From Turritopsis dohrnii (Eukaryota > Cnidaria > Hydrozoa > Anthoathecata > Oceaniidae), in NCBI GenBank assembly GCA_027922465.2, contig BQMF02000029.1:992001-1056000 (forward strand): a stretch of 64,000 nt of DNA, written 5' to 3'. Positions within the stretch are counted from its first letter, which is position 1. The number at the start of each line of letters is the position of its first letter. The notes under the pieces are model-generated. The model saw nothing but the letters and a program-made list of their open reading frames with translations. It was not told the DNA's origin and did not search any database. Positions 47,100 to 59,099 of the stretch are shown in pieces. Both the position numbers and the translations under genes were made by a program.

Positions 47100-48455
47100 T
47101 TATGTCTCTCTTAACAAACAAGGTTATCAATATAATCAAAAAAGTTTCTTTCACCATCATCCTCATTAGGTGCAAAGAACATAGCATCATCAGTTATTTC
47201 AAGTGGACCCTCATTATCGTCAATCACATATCTATACCCATGGGTTGCACATCATTTTGATAAACTGGCTGCATCCTCAGCATCTACAAGCTCCCATAGA
47301 TCAGTAGCGCCAGTAAGCCATATCAAAGGAGCCCATTGGCACCAGTTACTGCAACTTTAAAGTCATTTTGCATTTGCCCTGTTTAGTTGTCAAGAAGAAG
47401 GACAAATTTCGACAAACCTTGCTCTTTAATAAATGAAAGGTACACTAGCGTTTATCTAATCATGATCCTGGTTGCAAAATCCATGTGTTGTGTGATGACC
47501 CCTCTCGTGCTGGAATATATTCGTATGTTTTCTTCCCAAGCACAACAAACGGAAGTGGACTCTGATCAATATTGCGTCTCTCAATTGGTTTAAAACGTCC
47601 CATTTTGAGAGATATGAACGGTCATCTGCTCCAGTTCTTATGCATTTTTCTCTGAATGTAGCATGCCAACTTTTCAATAATGGCTCGTTTTCTCCTTTGT
47701 ATTTTCTCTTACTACGTTGTTTAGCTCTCATTTGCACTTGTTTTAATTGTAGAAAACCTACCACAATGTGATATTTCATTTCCACGTTCGGCCAATTTCA
47801 GCTTGTAACGTTCTTCCTTTGCTACAAAGCCAGCCATCCAAAATTGACAATGTGACCCTTAGAACGAGCAAGTAAAAACTCTTTAAAACGTGCATCATAC
47901 AATTGGAGATACTTTGATGCTTTTCTCCCTTTCTTAAATAACTTTCGATGGGAGTTGGTGAAGTCTTCTCCTTAATGGAAGCTTTATTCTTAAACCCCCT
48001 TGAAACTTGGCTCTTGGTAATTCCAAACCATTCAGCTGCAGTCTCTTGTGCAACCCCGTTTCCGTAGGTACTGATAGGTTCTGCTTTAAACGTTGCAAGG
48101 TACTGATGTCGCTTTTTTCCAGCCATTTTGGCTGCTCCAACATGTTTAGCTTCAGTACTAACAGCTGTCTTGACAACTTTCTGTACTGCTATCCTGTACT
48201 GCCAAACTTAAAAGTTCGTGATCATTAAGTTTGGACAGTTTCGTCAGTTTGTGACAGAAGAATTATGACCTTCTTAAGGAACGACAGACCTTGTTCACTT
48301 TCAAACATCTTTTCACAGTGATCACATCGAATAAGGACTTCTATAGTATCTAATGGCATAATCACTGCAACTTCTTCACTTCTGTGAACTACTTTCTTTG
48401 TGAATCCAAAGACTTCTTACGTAGGTTGTTTTCTTTTTACTTTCTTAGACATACT
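47100..48455 (-). pseudogene. Pogo/DDE_1-like transposase pseudogene
   Basis: Minus strand from about 48455: MSKKVKRKQPT then, past a stop, FTKKVVHRSEEVAVIMPLD and LIRCDHCEKMFESEQGLS, a C2H2-like finger start. Next is GKKRHQYLATFKAEPISTYG with ETAAEWFGITKSQVSRGFKN, a CENP-B/Psq-type helix-turn-helix (48126 down). Then WLCSKGRTLQAEIG, and in another frame SWHATFREKCIRTGADDRSY near 47650. A C-terminal acidic stretch, VIDDNEGPLEITDDAMFFAP, lies near 47150-47240. Most of the DDE catalytic core is absent, so an internal deletion accompanies several frameshifts. Family assignment rests on the helix-turn-helix wording and the order of segments. Confidence 0.75.
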
Positions 48456-48884
48456 TGCTAAAAATAAAATTTCAAACTGACAGCAACCTCAAATATCTTA
48501 TTATGACACATGATAAAATTTTAGTGTATTTCAATTTCAAAATTTATTAAAAGCGTGTGCAAGGTTGTTCAAGATTTGGAGTAGAATTTGATGAGCCAAA
48601 TTGTTGAGTTTTTCTTCAATATCTTTTCGAAAAACAAATATTTTATCAAACATTTTATATAAATGGATAGGGCATGAAAGGGTCTTTCTTGTGATATAAA
48701 ATTAACAATATTTTATCGGACATGAAATGAATTATACGCCTTGAAAGTTGGTGGATAAGACATTTTGATACACACTGTACATGTGAGTGCAGGCTGAAAT
48801 ACATTATCATTTTAGTGGATCAGTTTAAATTGTTCTGTTTATGACGGTTTTGCCCACGGGGACTATATTTCTATTTAATTCACT
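48456..48884. other. No gene; isolated TIR-like piece
   Basis: Positions 48783-48830 (AGGCTGAAATACATTATCAT, then TTTAGTGGATCAGTTTAAA) resemble one end of the Harbinger elements at 57437 and 61183, but no partner end was found. Confidence 0.5.
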
Positions 48885-49215
48885 ATACAATGTGTTTCAA
48901 AAATAAGGCTGCCCAAAAAAATATTCACTGTAGCGTTTGACATAATTGTTAAAATAAGAAAAGTTTTATACCAAAAGAAAGAGAAAGAGAAGGGTTATCC
49001 AATGACATTGTTAAATATTTCACGTTAAATATTTCAGAAATTATATAAGGGATTTTATCCTACATTTTATTAGTTTGACTTTTTATGATCAATTAACACT
49101 TCGATATAATAGCAGTTAAGTTGTAAAAAATCTAAAAGCACTATTAAAAGCACAAATATCTTTTTTGTTTCTCTGCACGTATTGCACACAACACAGCTCT
49201 TCTCCTCAACTTTAG
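48885..49215 (-). repeat. Interspersed repeat R3, inverted copy
   Basis: Reverse complement of 29272-29612. It begins TACAATGTGTTTCAAAAATA and ends near TCTCCTCAACTTTAGCTACT. Divergence is moderate, with small indels, so the two insertions are not recent. Confidence 0.8.
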
Positions 49216-49477
49216 CTACTGCACACGTCTCAAGTGCAGAAATAGTTTTCTCATATGGGAGTTTTTTAATTACTTCCCACTTAATTACAAAGAGAGTTGT
49301 AAATTTATTCGAATTTTAATCACAACAGTAAACTACGTGCTAATCGACCATTAAAAATTTAACTACATTTTTCCAAGACATTTTCCTTATTTTTTCAAAA
49401 ACCACTATTTCATTTTTCACAAAAATATACTAGCCAAAAGAGCTTCAAAATGGCTTTTCATTGATGTAAAAATTATT

Positions 49478-50575
49478 TTGAAATTCGGTATTTCATTAAA
49501 AAAAACAGCTTTAAAATTTCCATTTCCAACAGTACGAAACACACTGTATGACCCAAGGTTGTTTGGTAGTAAATGTGGAGCAGTTTTCGAAAAAAAGGCA
49601 AGTAATCTAAAGCAATCTTGGCAATCAAAAGATCCTAGGATAGGATATGGACATGTTTATAACACTCCATTTGTTAACAAAAATATAATATTATTAGTTA
49701 CACATTAAAACAATCACAAACAGAGAAATTTTTTGCTGATCCTGATTTACCTATTTCAAAAATTATGGAAACACATGACAGTTCTCCAGCTGACTGGGGT
49801 TTCTTAAATTATGTGGAGTTAATGGTTTTAAACTCAATTTTTCCAGAGACACTTGAACAATCTCAAGAGCTTGAGCGTAAAAGTATTGCTCAAGCCAAAA
49901 ATGAACTTTGGGTAAAAGAAAGATCAAAGCGCATTACATCAAGTCAAGCCCACAAAATATATATAAGAAGGAGAAATTTTGATACCCTTGTGAATTCTCT
50001 CATAGGTATAAAAAGATCTCCAAAATTTGTGCAAGATGCAATGGATCTTGGCACACATTATGAAAATGTTGCTAAAGAAAAGTTTTTTGATTACATGACG
50101 TACACTTTAAAAAGGAATGCATTTATACGTGAAACTGGTTAACTTGTCCAGCCATATTTATTTTGGGTTGTAGCAAGTCCAGATGGCCTACTTATCGACA
50201 GTTTTTGCGTGGAACCGGCATTAATAGAAATAAAATGTCCCTATACAAAGAGAAATATGACTCCAGCTGAAAAATTGAAAGATGATATATTTTATGTGTT
50301 TGAAGAAAATGACATTACCTACAGTGTGTATCAAAGTGTCTTATTTACCAACTTTCAAGGTGCATATCTCATTACATGTCTGATAAAATATTGTGGATTT
50401 TATATCACAAGAAAGAGCTTTTCATACTCTATCCGTTGACATAAAATGTTTGCCAAAATATTTGTTCTTCGAAAAGATATTGAACAAAAACTCAACGATT
50501 TGGTTCATTAAATTCTTAAAAGTCAATAAACTGACGTACTTGAAAAAGGATCATAATTTTTTAACGATTTTTTAA
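49478..50575 (+). pseudogene. YqaJ-type (lambda-exonuclease-like) nuclease gene, interrupted
   Basis: The frame from 49765 reads KERSKRITSSQAHKIYIRRR then AMDLGTHYENVAKEKFFDYM. After one in-frame TAA (50140-50142) it continues WVVASPDGLLIDSF and LIEIKCPYTKR up to about 50320. This is the order of conserved blocks in the YqaJ recombinase/exonuclease fold: the ITSS..H start, G..YE..A, SPDG with the metal-binding Asp, and EIK with Glu and Lys. All catalytic blocks are present. Beyond 50340 the frame shifts (LYHKKELFILYPL, then FHTLSVDIKCLP). An upstream frame (49478-49708) with VRNTLYDPRLFGSKCG may be its N-terminal part. In animals such domains are usually attached to mobile elements; no element ends were identified here. 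Confidence 0.8.
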
Positions 50576-51081
50576 TGGTCATTTGCAACCCATCATTAAG
50601 AATCATCGCTCTGATGAGCACGAAAAATTTGTTTTTCCTTCCTCACTGGTATTTTCTTACGTAATCTACCCTCAAACTCGGAGTCCCGCTTTTTGTGAAT
50701 CACACTGTCATTATAATCATTATAATGTCTGCATGTTGTCAATTTGAAAAACAAAAAGCATAGTCGGGTAAGAATTTACATAAACAATAGGAATCGCCGA
50801 GTGTCTTGAAAAAAATATCCCCTTGTATGTCCCCAGACTGGCAATTTGTAACACTGTTTTGATTTGAGACAGATGGGGTGCAAAGGGGTTGAAGCTGGTT
50901 ATTTAATTGCTACCGAAAGTCGACATACTACAGTTGCCATTCCATTTTTGACAATTAAAACATTACAAGAATTATATAATCAATGAGGCGTAAATGTGTT
51001 GTTGTTATAGCTGATATCATCTGCCGTTTCAAATAATGCGGTTGTCAATTTATCGCTATTGTTAATCACCCTGCACTAAGA
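50576..51081. other. No gene seen
   Basis: AT-rich spacer. The stretch CTGATGAGCACGAAA at 50614-50628 was inspected as a ribozyme-like motif and rejected. Confidence 0.4.
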
Positions 51082-51470
51082 CTACAATCCCGGACAAAAA
51101 TTGTGGCAAACTGATGTTTTTCATGAAGAATTCAAATACCCCCTCCCCCAGCATCAATGTTTTGAGTTGTGTCCAGCCAGAGGTTCCAACAAACATTGAT
51201 AACATTGATGGTGGGGGGAGGGGGGCCTCATGACGTGAATTTCATGCTTTTGCCACAATATTTTGTCCGGGATTGATCCCGGACAAAAATTGTGGCAAAA
51301 CTGATGTTTTTCATGAAGAATTCAAATACCCCCTCCCCCAGCATCAATGTTTTGAGTTGTGTCCAGCCAGAGGTTCCAACAAACATTGATAACATTGATG
51401 GTGGGGGAAGGGGGGCCTCATGACGTGTATTTCATGCTTTTGCCACAATATTTTGTCCGGGATTGTAGCT
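51082..51470. mobile_element. Tandem dimer of a palindromic ~187-bp MITE
   Basis: Unit 1 (51087-51273) and unit 2 (51276-51463) are almost identical. Each starts ATCCCGGACAAAAATTGTGG and ends CCACAATATTTTGTCCGGGA T, so each is an inverted-repeat element. The outer ends extend to CTACAATCCCGG and CCGGGATTGTAG, which are exact inverses, while the junction is GGGATTGATCCC. The interior contains a G-rich block (GGTGGGGGGAGGGGGGCC in unit 1) mirrored by CCCCCTCCCCC. The low divergence points to a recent event. Confidence 0.9.
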
Positions 51471-52806
51471 AGTAGTAGTTTTCCCACTTGTTATGTAGGG
51501 AATGCAATACCTTTCTAACCGTTGTATCCTATAAAATACATTACTTCGTTACGATTAACGATGGAGACCTTCTTTGATAACTTTTATATGTAATAAGGAA
51601 ACTGTAACAAACAAATCATTTGAACAAATCGTCAAGTCATTGCTACTATGATGTTTATAAATATGCTGATTATCATTTGGAAGTTTGTGATTCTTTGCAT
51701 TGAAAAATGCCAATGTGTACCTGAGTGGAGTTTACTTTTTTCCACCATTATCACTAAGCACGTAACAATGGTGTTAGTATTTGATGTGCCCCACACATTC
51801 AAACAGACGATTTAGATGCTTTATGGAACTTGATGAAGTTGAACCCTTTGATTTATACATCATAATATCATTTCAAAGTGAATTACAGGATACAAAGGCT
51901 CCAACAAAATCGAAAAGGTGTCATTATATCATTGCATTACTCCAGATAAGTGAGTTTCTTAAGTGTTAGGAAAAAGGTCTTTTCCAACAGAAGTAAGGAT
52001 TCACTTTATGAGCTTTGCCCCAGATTTACGACCACGCCCATACATGCTTCAAAAGGTTTCCGAAATGCCAGAGATTTATGGTATAAACCCTTAACATAAT
52101 ACTTAACATATTATTCATTCAGGAAGACGAAAGAAAGCTTTTAACTCGAAAGTTTATTGTAGCACAAAGGCGATCGAAGAAAATAATGTGTGCAAATGCA
52201 CACATTGGCTTCACTTGCTAACATACTTCTACATGTACCTATTTTCACCGTATCAATGTTATGATAACAATTTTTCAGTTGAGCTTGTAAGTAAGTCAAC
52301 ATGATATTTTTTTGTGAGGTTAAATAAAAAAAGCAACAAAATACTTCATCTCTTATCTTCATTATTATTTTCTTGATTGCTTCCATACACGTTCGTTTTG
52401 AGGCGGACATAGCTGAATGCGGACGCGCTGACTTGCTTCCGTTAAATCATAATGGCGGGGAGAGTGGCGTAAGTTTATCTAGGGTGCCACGCCGTCATTG
52501 TTGTATAAGTTATGCGATTTTTGGTGCTGAAATAAGCAGTTTTAGACCTATCACCGCTGACAGCATGGTCTAAAAACATTCACTTGAAAGACTGACAAGA
52601 GGATTTCTCGAGCAGTGTGTCAGTTCTTAGGAATTACCAGAGACAATGTTGAATTTGTGGAATCGACATGGTAAAAAGTTGAAAAGCATTTTAAAGATTT
52701 TCAAAGTTTTCCCAAGCATAAGGAAATTGGAATTGGATAGAGCATAGGTACGTTTACAAGGTACAAAAAACCAAATTCACCAGTATTTTATATTAAAACT
52801 TTATAT
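51471..52806. other. No confident gene
   Basis: Mostly AT-rich. Two plus-strand stretches, about 52440-52573 (PRRHCCISYAIFGAEISSFR) and 52600-52735 (FLGITRDNVEFVESTW, then KHFKDFQSFPKHKEIG), have protein-like composition and could be broken exons of an unrecognised gene. Confidence 0.35.
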
Positions 52807-53524
52807 CATGGAGGTATAAAACAGAAGGAGAACGAACTCAAAATCTGCTATTGTACTATCCGTGATGCGCTGCATTGTTTAAGTCCTCAGTGTGTAATAA
52901 CATATAATTGCTATCATCTTGCATAATTTTTATAATTTTGGCGTTCTTGCGTGAAAATTTCGTTCATATCAATTCTCCAATGTGATTAAAGATCGTTAGG
53001 GTAAAGTTCTTAGCATGCATAATCTGTAGGAATTGGGAGAATTATGCAAAAAACGTCACAAATATGCAACGAAAACATTGCAAATTTAGGTCTATATATC
53101 TCGTGATCCCCTCAAGCAGTTTCGCCGAGCTTCAGTTTTTGAAGAGAGAATAATTCTAAGTTTTTGCACGTACCGCGGCACTATCGAGGCGCATTTAAGT
53201 CAGAAGATATGTAGATTGGAACTTATACATGAATTACGCGATATCTTCAACTCTGTATAAAAACATAGATTTTCATTTGTTTCTCAAGGAAGCTTTAGGT
53301 TTAATAATCTGCTTGTCACTATGCAGCAAGTTGATACGTTGTTATAATGGATGATATTTGGTTTTTAAATTGTCGTTAATTTTTAAAAAAGTATTCGTTT
53401 CACCGACAACCAGCCGAAAGCGCATCACGGATGACATCAAAGTGATACCGCAATGAATAGAATAGTCATTATCTGAATAATAGAAAAATAAGAGTTCGTT
53501 CTCCTTCTGTTTTATACCTCCATG
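52807..53524. mobile_element. 718-bp TIR element with CATGGAGG ends
   Basis: CATGGAGGTATAAAACAGAA then GGAGAACGAACTC at the left is exactly inverted at the right (53492-53524). Further in, ATCCGTGATGCGC mirrors GCGCATCACGGAT. The element lies about 115 bp downstream of the stop codon of the RAG1-like gene. No coding frame; target-site duplication unclear. Confidence 0.8.
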
Positions 53525-53639
53525 TTTATATTAATTCTTACATAAAAATTTGGTGTTCCAGTCAGCGACTTTTCTTTTCCGACTGTTTTTAATTGTTCTA
53601 AGCCTTTTGGCATTTGGATTTATTCTCATATGATGGTCT

Positions 53640-56600
53640 TTAGAGCATACTTTTCACACGCCTGGTGTTAGCTTTCATCCGGCAGAACAATTGGTGGATG
53701 CCATTAAGTTCGGGATGGATGGACTCTCCATCCTGTTCACTATACATCCCTATTTGTCCCTTCCAATTTCTAACAAATTCCACCACATGATCCTCCAGCA
53801 TGTGGAGTTTTGGTGTGATGGAGCTACCAGGAAATTTTGTTCTCAAATAGTTCATCAGTTCTTCGATGTAAGTTTCTAAAAACTCAGCTAATTTGTATTC
53901 TTATTTGTATGATAAATTATTATATATATGCAAAAGCAAAATGCGATACTTACCTAATTTTGCAATGTCGTCATCTTGAATTATATTGCAGTTATTGATT
54001 ATGTTGTTACATAGACCATACTTATGAAAAAGCAGTTTAAAATCTTGTGCCACTTTAACCGATTTGTGATGGATACTGCTATCGGTAAGCCCCAGTCTTG
54101 ACACAGTTTTTGGAATAGAATTACAAAGTTCAATGATGTCAACATCCTGCATCAGTTTTGAAAGTAAATTCATTTTAGACATTTTGCTATAAGTATTAAA
54201 AGTGCGGATAAAAATATAAATTACCTTTAACATTTTGTGGACGTGATTACCAACAAAACTTTTGCCATGGTACGCTTGTCGCTGAACTTTCAACTTGTTT
54301 AGTATTTCGTCCAATACTGTAACGCATGGACCTACTCCTTTGTCCGTAACCATGTTTTCCGTTAATCTCTTTATTTTTCCAAGCTTTAAAAATTTATTGA
54401 AAATTAATTATAACCATTCAGTTAAAAGTTACTTTATAAGAAAAAAATGTTGTTCTTACGTTGTCATTTTTATCTTTTTAAAATGGTCAATTCGCAGTTG
54501 GTATGTTGACCTTATTTCCTCTTCCTCTTCTTCCGATTGCGTCAATGATGAGATCAATTTTTGTGTCTGCATCTGCTATTTGAGACTTCAGATTTAAAAT
54601 CTCTTCGTGCGTTGATATATACAAAGGTATGTCGATTTTCTTTTGTTTTAAAGCTAATTCAGCTTCAATCAAGGTATCCAACTCACGACAGTTGTTTCCC
54701 AGCATATTAAAAAACTTTAAGTATACTCCCAGAGAAATATGAAGAACTGGGATTGCAACCTTGAAAACAATTTATGTTCATTGAAAATAAAATAAATACA
54801 TCGTTGCTAAAAAAGATCTTGATATACTTACTTGTGTTATTGGAACATTAAACATGCATGTATCGATCACGTTGAAATGTTTTGCTTGCTTTATATCACC
54901 TCCACTGTCCACAAAACCATCGTAATCTGACTTCAGATTTCCCAGTGTACGTTTTGGTGAAAAGCCCCTCTCAGTTTTTGAAACTTTTAATTCACTTTTA
55001 GTAATTTTGCAAAAAAGGCAACAGTGGCGACCTAAAAAGATTTAGAAGTTGTCCTTGAGAAGCTTTTTTTGTCTGTGTTCCTGTGCATAACATCTGATCT
55101 ATGGATATTTTTATCCACATAATGCTTTTTTTCTATTTCTCACCTGTCGCACCAGTTATACCATACAAAGCACAAAGAAGTTCATAATCTCCAAACATGA
55201 ATACTCTGATGGTTTTCCCTCTAAAAAAGAATCAATGAAATTTTACTATAACCTTTGCCATTTTACATAGGAATCATGTAAGAATATTTACATTAATATC
55301 TTACTCCCATGTAAGGCCTTGCAGTCGGTCAACCTGTTCTTCAAATCTATTCAATGTCACTTTCATGTTGATGCGGTAATCTTTGGCTTCAAAGAAGTTG
55401 AAGACAACCGTATTGTCTTTGCTGTTGGGCCGTTTGACATTACAGATTTGATAGCTCATTTTAAATGAGCCACCGCCATGGTCTCCTCCAATCTTCACGT
55501 GGATTTCGTTATTTATGGAATTTTCAAGTAAATTGTTTCTAAAAATTGTAGATTGTTTTCTTTTTATAGCCTTGAATATTATTAGTTGTGTTAATAATGA
55601 TACTTAAAAACTCACACTTTTAGGTTCTTCAAGTGACCTAGCACGTGGTAAGGAAGATCTTCCACATATCCCCATGGTGCTGTTTTTATGTATACGGATT
55701 TTGATTCATCCATGAATGTGAATGGAGTATCCTCAACAATCACATCTTCACCAGACCAAGATCTTGCTATGCTGCGTTGCTTTACATGAGAAGCAGTAGA
55801 AGTATTGTGTGTTTTCAGCCAACTATAGTTTTTGAAAGGAATAACTAGTTATTTATTGCTACAGTATGCAAAGTATGGACAAAAGTGAATTGAGAGGAAA
55901 ACTCACAAATTTATATTTCTTGACTAATTATATATTTTTCTCTTTATAATGAATTTGTTTTCCCCACAATTCTCCTTAAGTAATCTTTTAATAATTTAGA
56001 ATTTTATGAATTTGAAATTATTTGAACCTGTTGAAAAGGTAGACAAATTCACATCCATCGGTTAATTTTCCTAATCTTTCAGAAAATTTAATTCACACAA
56101 GGTTGTTTCAAAAACTTTACCGAGACATAGTTTTCAGCTTTTCCCACGGAATCCCCATTTCTGCTTTCAGGGCCACCATGGACTCGGCAATTATCTCTGC
56201 TGATGGTACATCAGAACTGACGATTATCTTCTTCTTGGTGTCAGTATTAAATTGTTTCAAAAAATGCGAAGTTTGCGTGACAACAGCATTTGTGTTTTGA
56301 CCTGAAGTTTTGTCGAAACATTCTTTCAAGACTTTATTTCTCCGTCTGAGAGTCCTTTTGCAAACTTGATCACTGCTTTTCCTGATTTCAGACTTTTGAG
56401 TTAAAACAACAGGCTAAAATAAATCCATTAAGCAACTTTTTATTTTGTTAAATTAAAATAGTTTTTTTTGTTGTAATTGGTGAAAATTTTTATATTCTGT
56501 GTTATGCCTGAAAAATGTGCTTACCCTGCTGGAACCACCTGTGTGCAGCTCCACAGAGTTACTTTTCGATTCTTCCAATTTATTTCTTACAACATGAAAG

Positions 56601-57069
56601 GCAACTTCCTCTGCTTTCCTCTGCATGTCAGCACTTTGGTCTGTAAGAAGCTCAGCCAAATTTACATGCTTTTGGGTACATTGGTTTTGGTGTATTTCCT
56701 TCTCTTTCCATTGATAGGCCTCAAATGATTCATTGCATTTGTTGCAAAAAAGCTTTAGACATTCTACTAACTTTTTCAAATTAGCAGAAGGTTGCACCAT
56801 CATGGTTGCACATTTTTCTGCGTAAAAGATTTTCCACACTGTGGGCATTTACTGTCTCTTATTTCTTGCCCCTCCAAAGTTGGTAGTAAACATGTAACGC
56901 AGAAGGTGTGTTGGCAAACATTTAATATCAATGGTTGTGAGAAAATATTCTTGTAAATACTGCAAATGCACAATGACAAATGTGGGTTTTTCAGAGGGTT
57001 GATATTCTGAATGGGAATTGAACAAGATGCCCTTATGGGCAGAAAGATTTCTGCAAAATCAGTTGAAAA
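53640..57069 (-). CDS. RAG1L: RAG1-like gene: RING, zinc finger and RAG1-type catalytic core, ten exons
   Basis: Exons, each with GT donor and AG acceptor: 57069-56525, 56413-56121, 55822-55616, 55538-55305, 55220-55144, 55031-54832, 54759-54511, 54383-54225, 54146-53954 and 53875-53640 (stop). All junction phases agree. Exon 1 holds a RING (SLCICSIYKNI, VCQHTFCVTC, CPQCGKSF) and a following finger (LFCNKCNESF...IHQNQC). Core residues match human RAG1. Asp in KIGGDHGGGSF (55481-55483) corresponds to D600. Asp in VFMFGDYELL (55187-55189) corresponds to D708. Cys at +19 and +22 from it (HCCLFC) corresponds to C727/C730. LHMLEDH, with His five apart, corresponds to H937/H942. Glu in SEQDGESIH (53724-53726) corresponds to E962. 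Oddities: the exon-1 reading frame shifts once near 56820-56830 (one base short); the first RING pair is C-x-C; the product ends soon after the catalytic Glu. RAG1 is the VDJ recombinase descended from Transib/RAG transposases. No RAG2-like gene or RSS-like ends were seen. Host gene or immobile relic remains open. Confidence 0.88.
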
Positions 57070-57436
57070 CTAAAAATATGAAAAATGAAATACTATAATA
57101 GCATTCTTGAAACTTGAATGATTTGGAATCATTGAATGGTTGAATAATTTCTACAATACATTACATTCCTAATTACCTGCTTCTCAGGACTTTTTGAAGG
57201 CATAATTGACACAATGAGAAACTTTATTTGAATGTATATACTGCCAATAAACTGAATAATATGTTTTTTGATACAAAATAATATAAACGATACATGGATC
57301 TTTTCAGATATCTTAATGAGTATGATCATAACTCGTAAACTCAAAACATTTTTCCAAGAACATATATAAATTTTAACAATATTAATTATATTAAATTAGA
57401 TTAACAATATGGCAAGCACTTACATTCTTCATCTAA

Positions 57437-58142
57437 AGGCTGAAATACACAATCAGTTTAAATGGATCAATTTAAACTAACAGTTTTTTTTCATCAGTGA
57501 AACTGTTGAAACGCACTTGTCTACACGTTCAGTTTAAACTGAAAAAAACTTTCATGTTTCTTTTTGTTTTACCATGGACAACGCAGTTTAAGGTGCAGTA
57601 ATTGCAGCGTTTGTGGCTGTTATTGTAATAAAAAAAGTACAAGAAAGAAACAAAGAATTTTGGTGAAGCCATGGTTACAAGATTTATTGGGTGCATACGA
57701 CACGTTCTTAAATGAATTTAAGTGAAAAGATCATTTGTAGAACAAAAAGTTTTTGCGTATTGAACCTGATACTTTTGATGAATTACTACTCCCTATTGAA
57801 TATATATTCAATATGGAAATATGGAAAAGAATTCTACCTTTTATTCAATTTTTCATTTTGTTTGCCATTTTCGATGTTCAAATAACTGCTTGCTTCACTT
57901 TCACACAAAGTTGCTACAAAATCATTCGCAATTATTCGCCACGTGTTAAAAACAAAAGAAACATGTAGTTTATCTCATGATTTCAATAGAATATTTTCAT
58001 CAGTTTAACTGAAGAAGATGAACACGTCCATCTTTTAAAAAACTTTTTAAAACAGTTTCAAAGGATCATGAAAAATTCACCAGTTTTTTCTGTTTACATG
58101 ATGAGTTTCCCCTGTCATCAGTTTAATTGTGTATTTCAGCCT
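57437..58142 (+). mobile_element. PIF/Harbinger deletion derivative inside the RAG1-like intron
   Basis: The ends AGGCTGAAATACACAATCAG and (right, reverse-complemented) AGGCTGAAATACACAATTAA are inverted repeats, flanked by TAA on both sides (57434-57436 and 58143-58145), the 3-bp TWA target of Harbinger elements. The interior still encodes the N-terminal end of a Harbinger transposase: VKPWLQDLLGAYDTFLNEFK, then after stops FLRIEPDTFDELLLPIE. The DDE nuclease is deleted. 706 bp. Confidence 0.88.
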
Positions 58143-59099
58143 TAAGTTGCAATTCATGATCAGTTTAAAAAAAATCTTAAGGAAATTTATAAGAAAGGTT
58201 GAATGATTTTTACAACATAACATTACATTTCTGATTACATATGTAACCAAAGGCATTGCAAAACTGTAATTGACACTATGCGAAACTTCATTGCATATAC
58301 GTATACACCACCGATAAACTTAATTACATCTGAATGACATTCAGCCCTTCTTTTGGGAGTACAAAATCAGCTTATGTTTTTATTGATATTTTCAGATGTC
58401 ACACAGTGACTACGTACGTAAATCATAAACTTTAAACAGTTGATATGTACTATCAATCTTCTTAATTACAAACATAATTCCCAATGTTGCAAACACAAAC
58501 ACCAAAGAAAGATTTTAATCATTTGAAAATATACCTATGCTCTAAACGTACCTACTAAGTCACCAAACACACATATTTATATAACTGAAAGGAAAATTTT
58601 GGGTTTTTACATGATTTGTTGATTATTGAATTTACAGGCAATTGGAAGATGTTTATATATAACTTAAAAACAAATCAAACATAAACATTAAAAAATTATA
58701 TATATCATCAACTTTAAAACATTACATTAAAACATCCACAGACCCACATTTTTGATGTTGGAGCTGAGGAGGACTCTAAGCTGAGCTTCAGTATCCACAG
58801 CTTAAAAAGAAAAACATCCCATACATGAAACCAGCGAAAATGTTTTGTGTTTTCACTAAAAACAAACAAATATATATATACCTTTTTGACTCTTTTGTTT
58901 ACAAAACTTTGAAATCTTCTTTAGAAAAGAATGATCACAGATAATTCGAAGTTTCTTCTATAGATTTTTTTTTTCATACTAAAATATGTATATGCTCTTA
59001 AAAATCCATTTAATTAAGAAACTTGTAAATCTAAAAGGGTTTCTTTGCTGGGTGACATGCGTTGACACAGCGTTTTGGTTTCATGTAAAGGCACGCATG
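58143..59099. other. Presumed intron; one possible small exon
   Basis: AT-rich. On the minus strand an acceptor-like TTTCTTTTTAAG precedes a ~50-base stretch (about 58800-58753) that could encode VDTEAQLRVLLSSNIKN and ends at an AAAT/GTGGGT donor-like site. It could be an extra RAG1-like exon, but support is weak. Confidence 0.35.

Noticed and set aside
50610..50645. CTGATGAGCACGAAA, which resembles the core of a hammerhead ribozyme
   Set aside because: Stem II would be one base pair and no complementary arms for stems I and III were found nearby; probably chance.
54740..54760. The Asp of RAG1 LHCDIG was first considered as the second catalytic acid, which here is Ser (LHISLG)
   Set aside because: Counting from the C727/C730 zinc pair places D708 in GYDEKL, whose counterpart FGDYELL is conserved here; the LHCDIG Asp is not the catalytic one.
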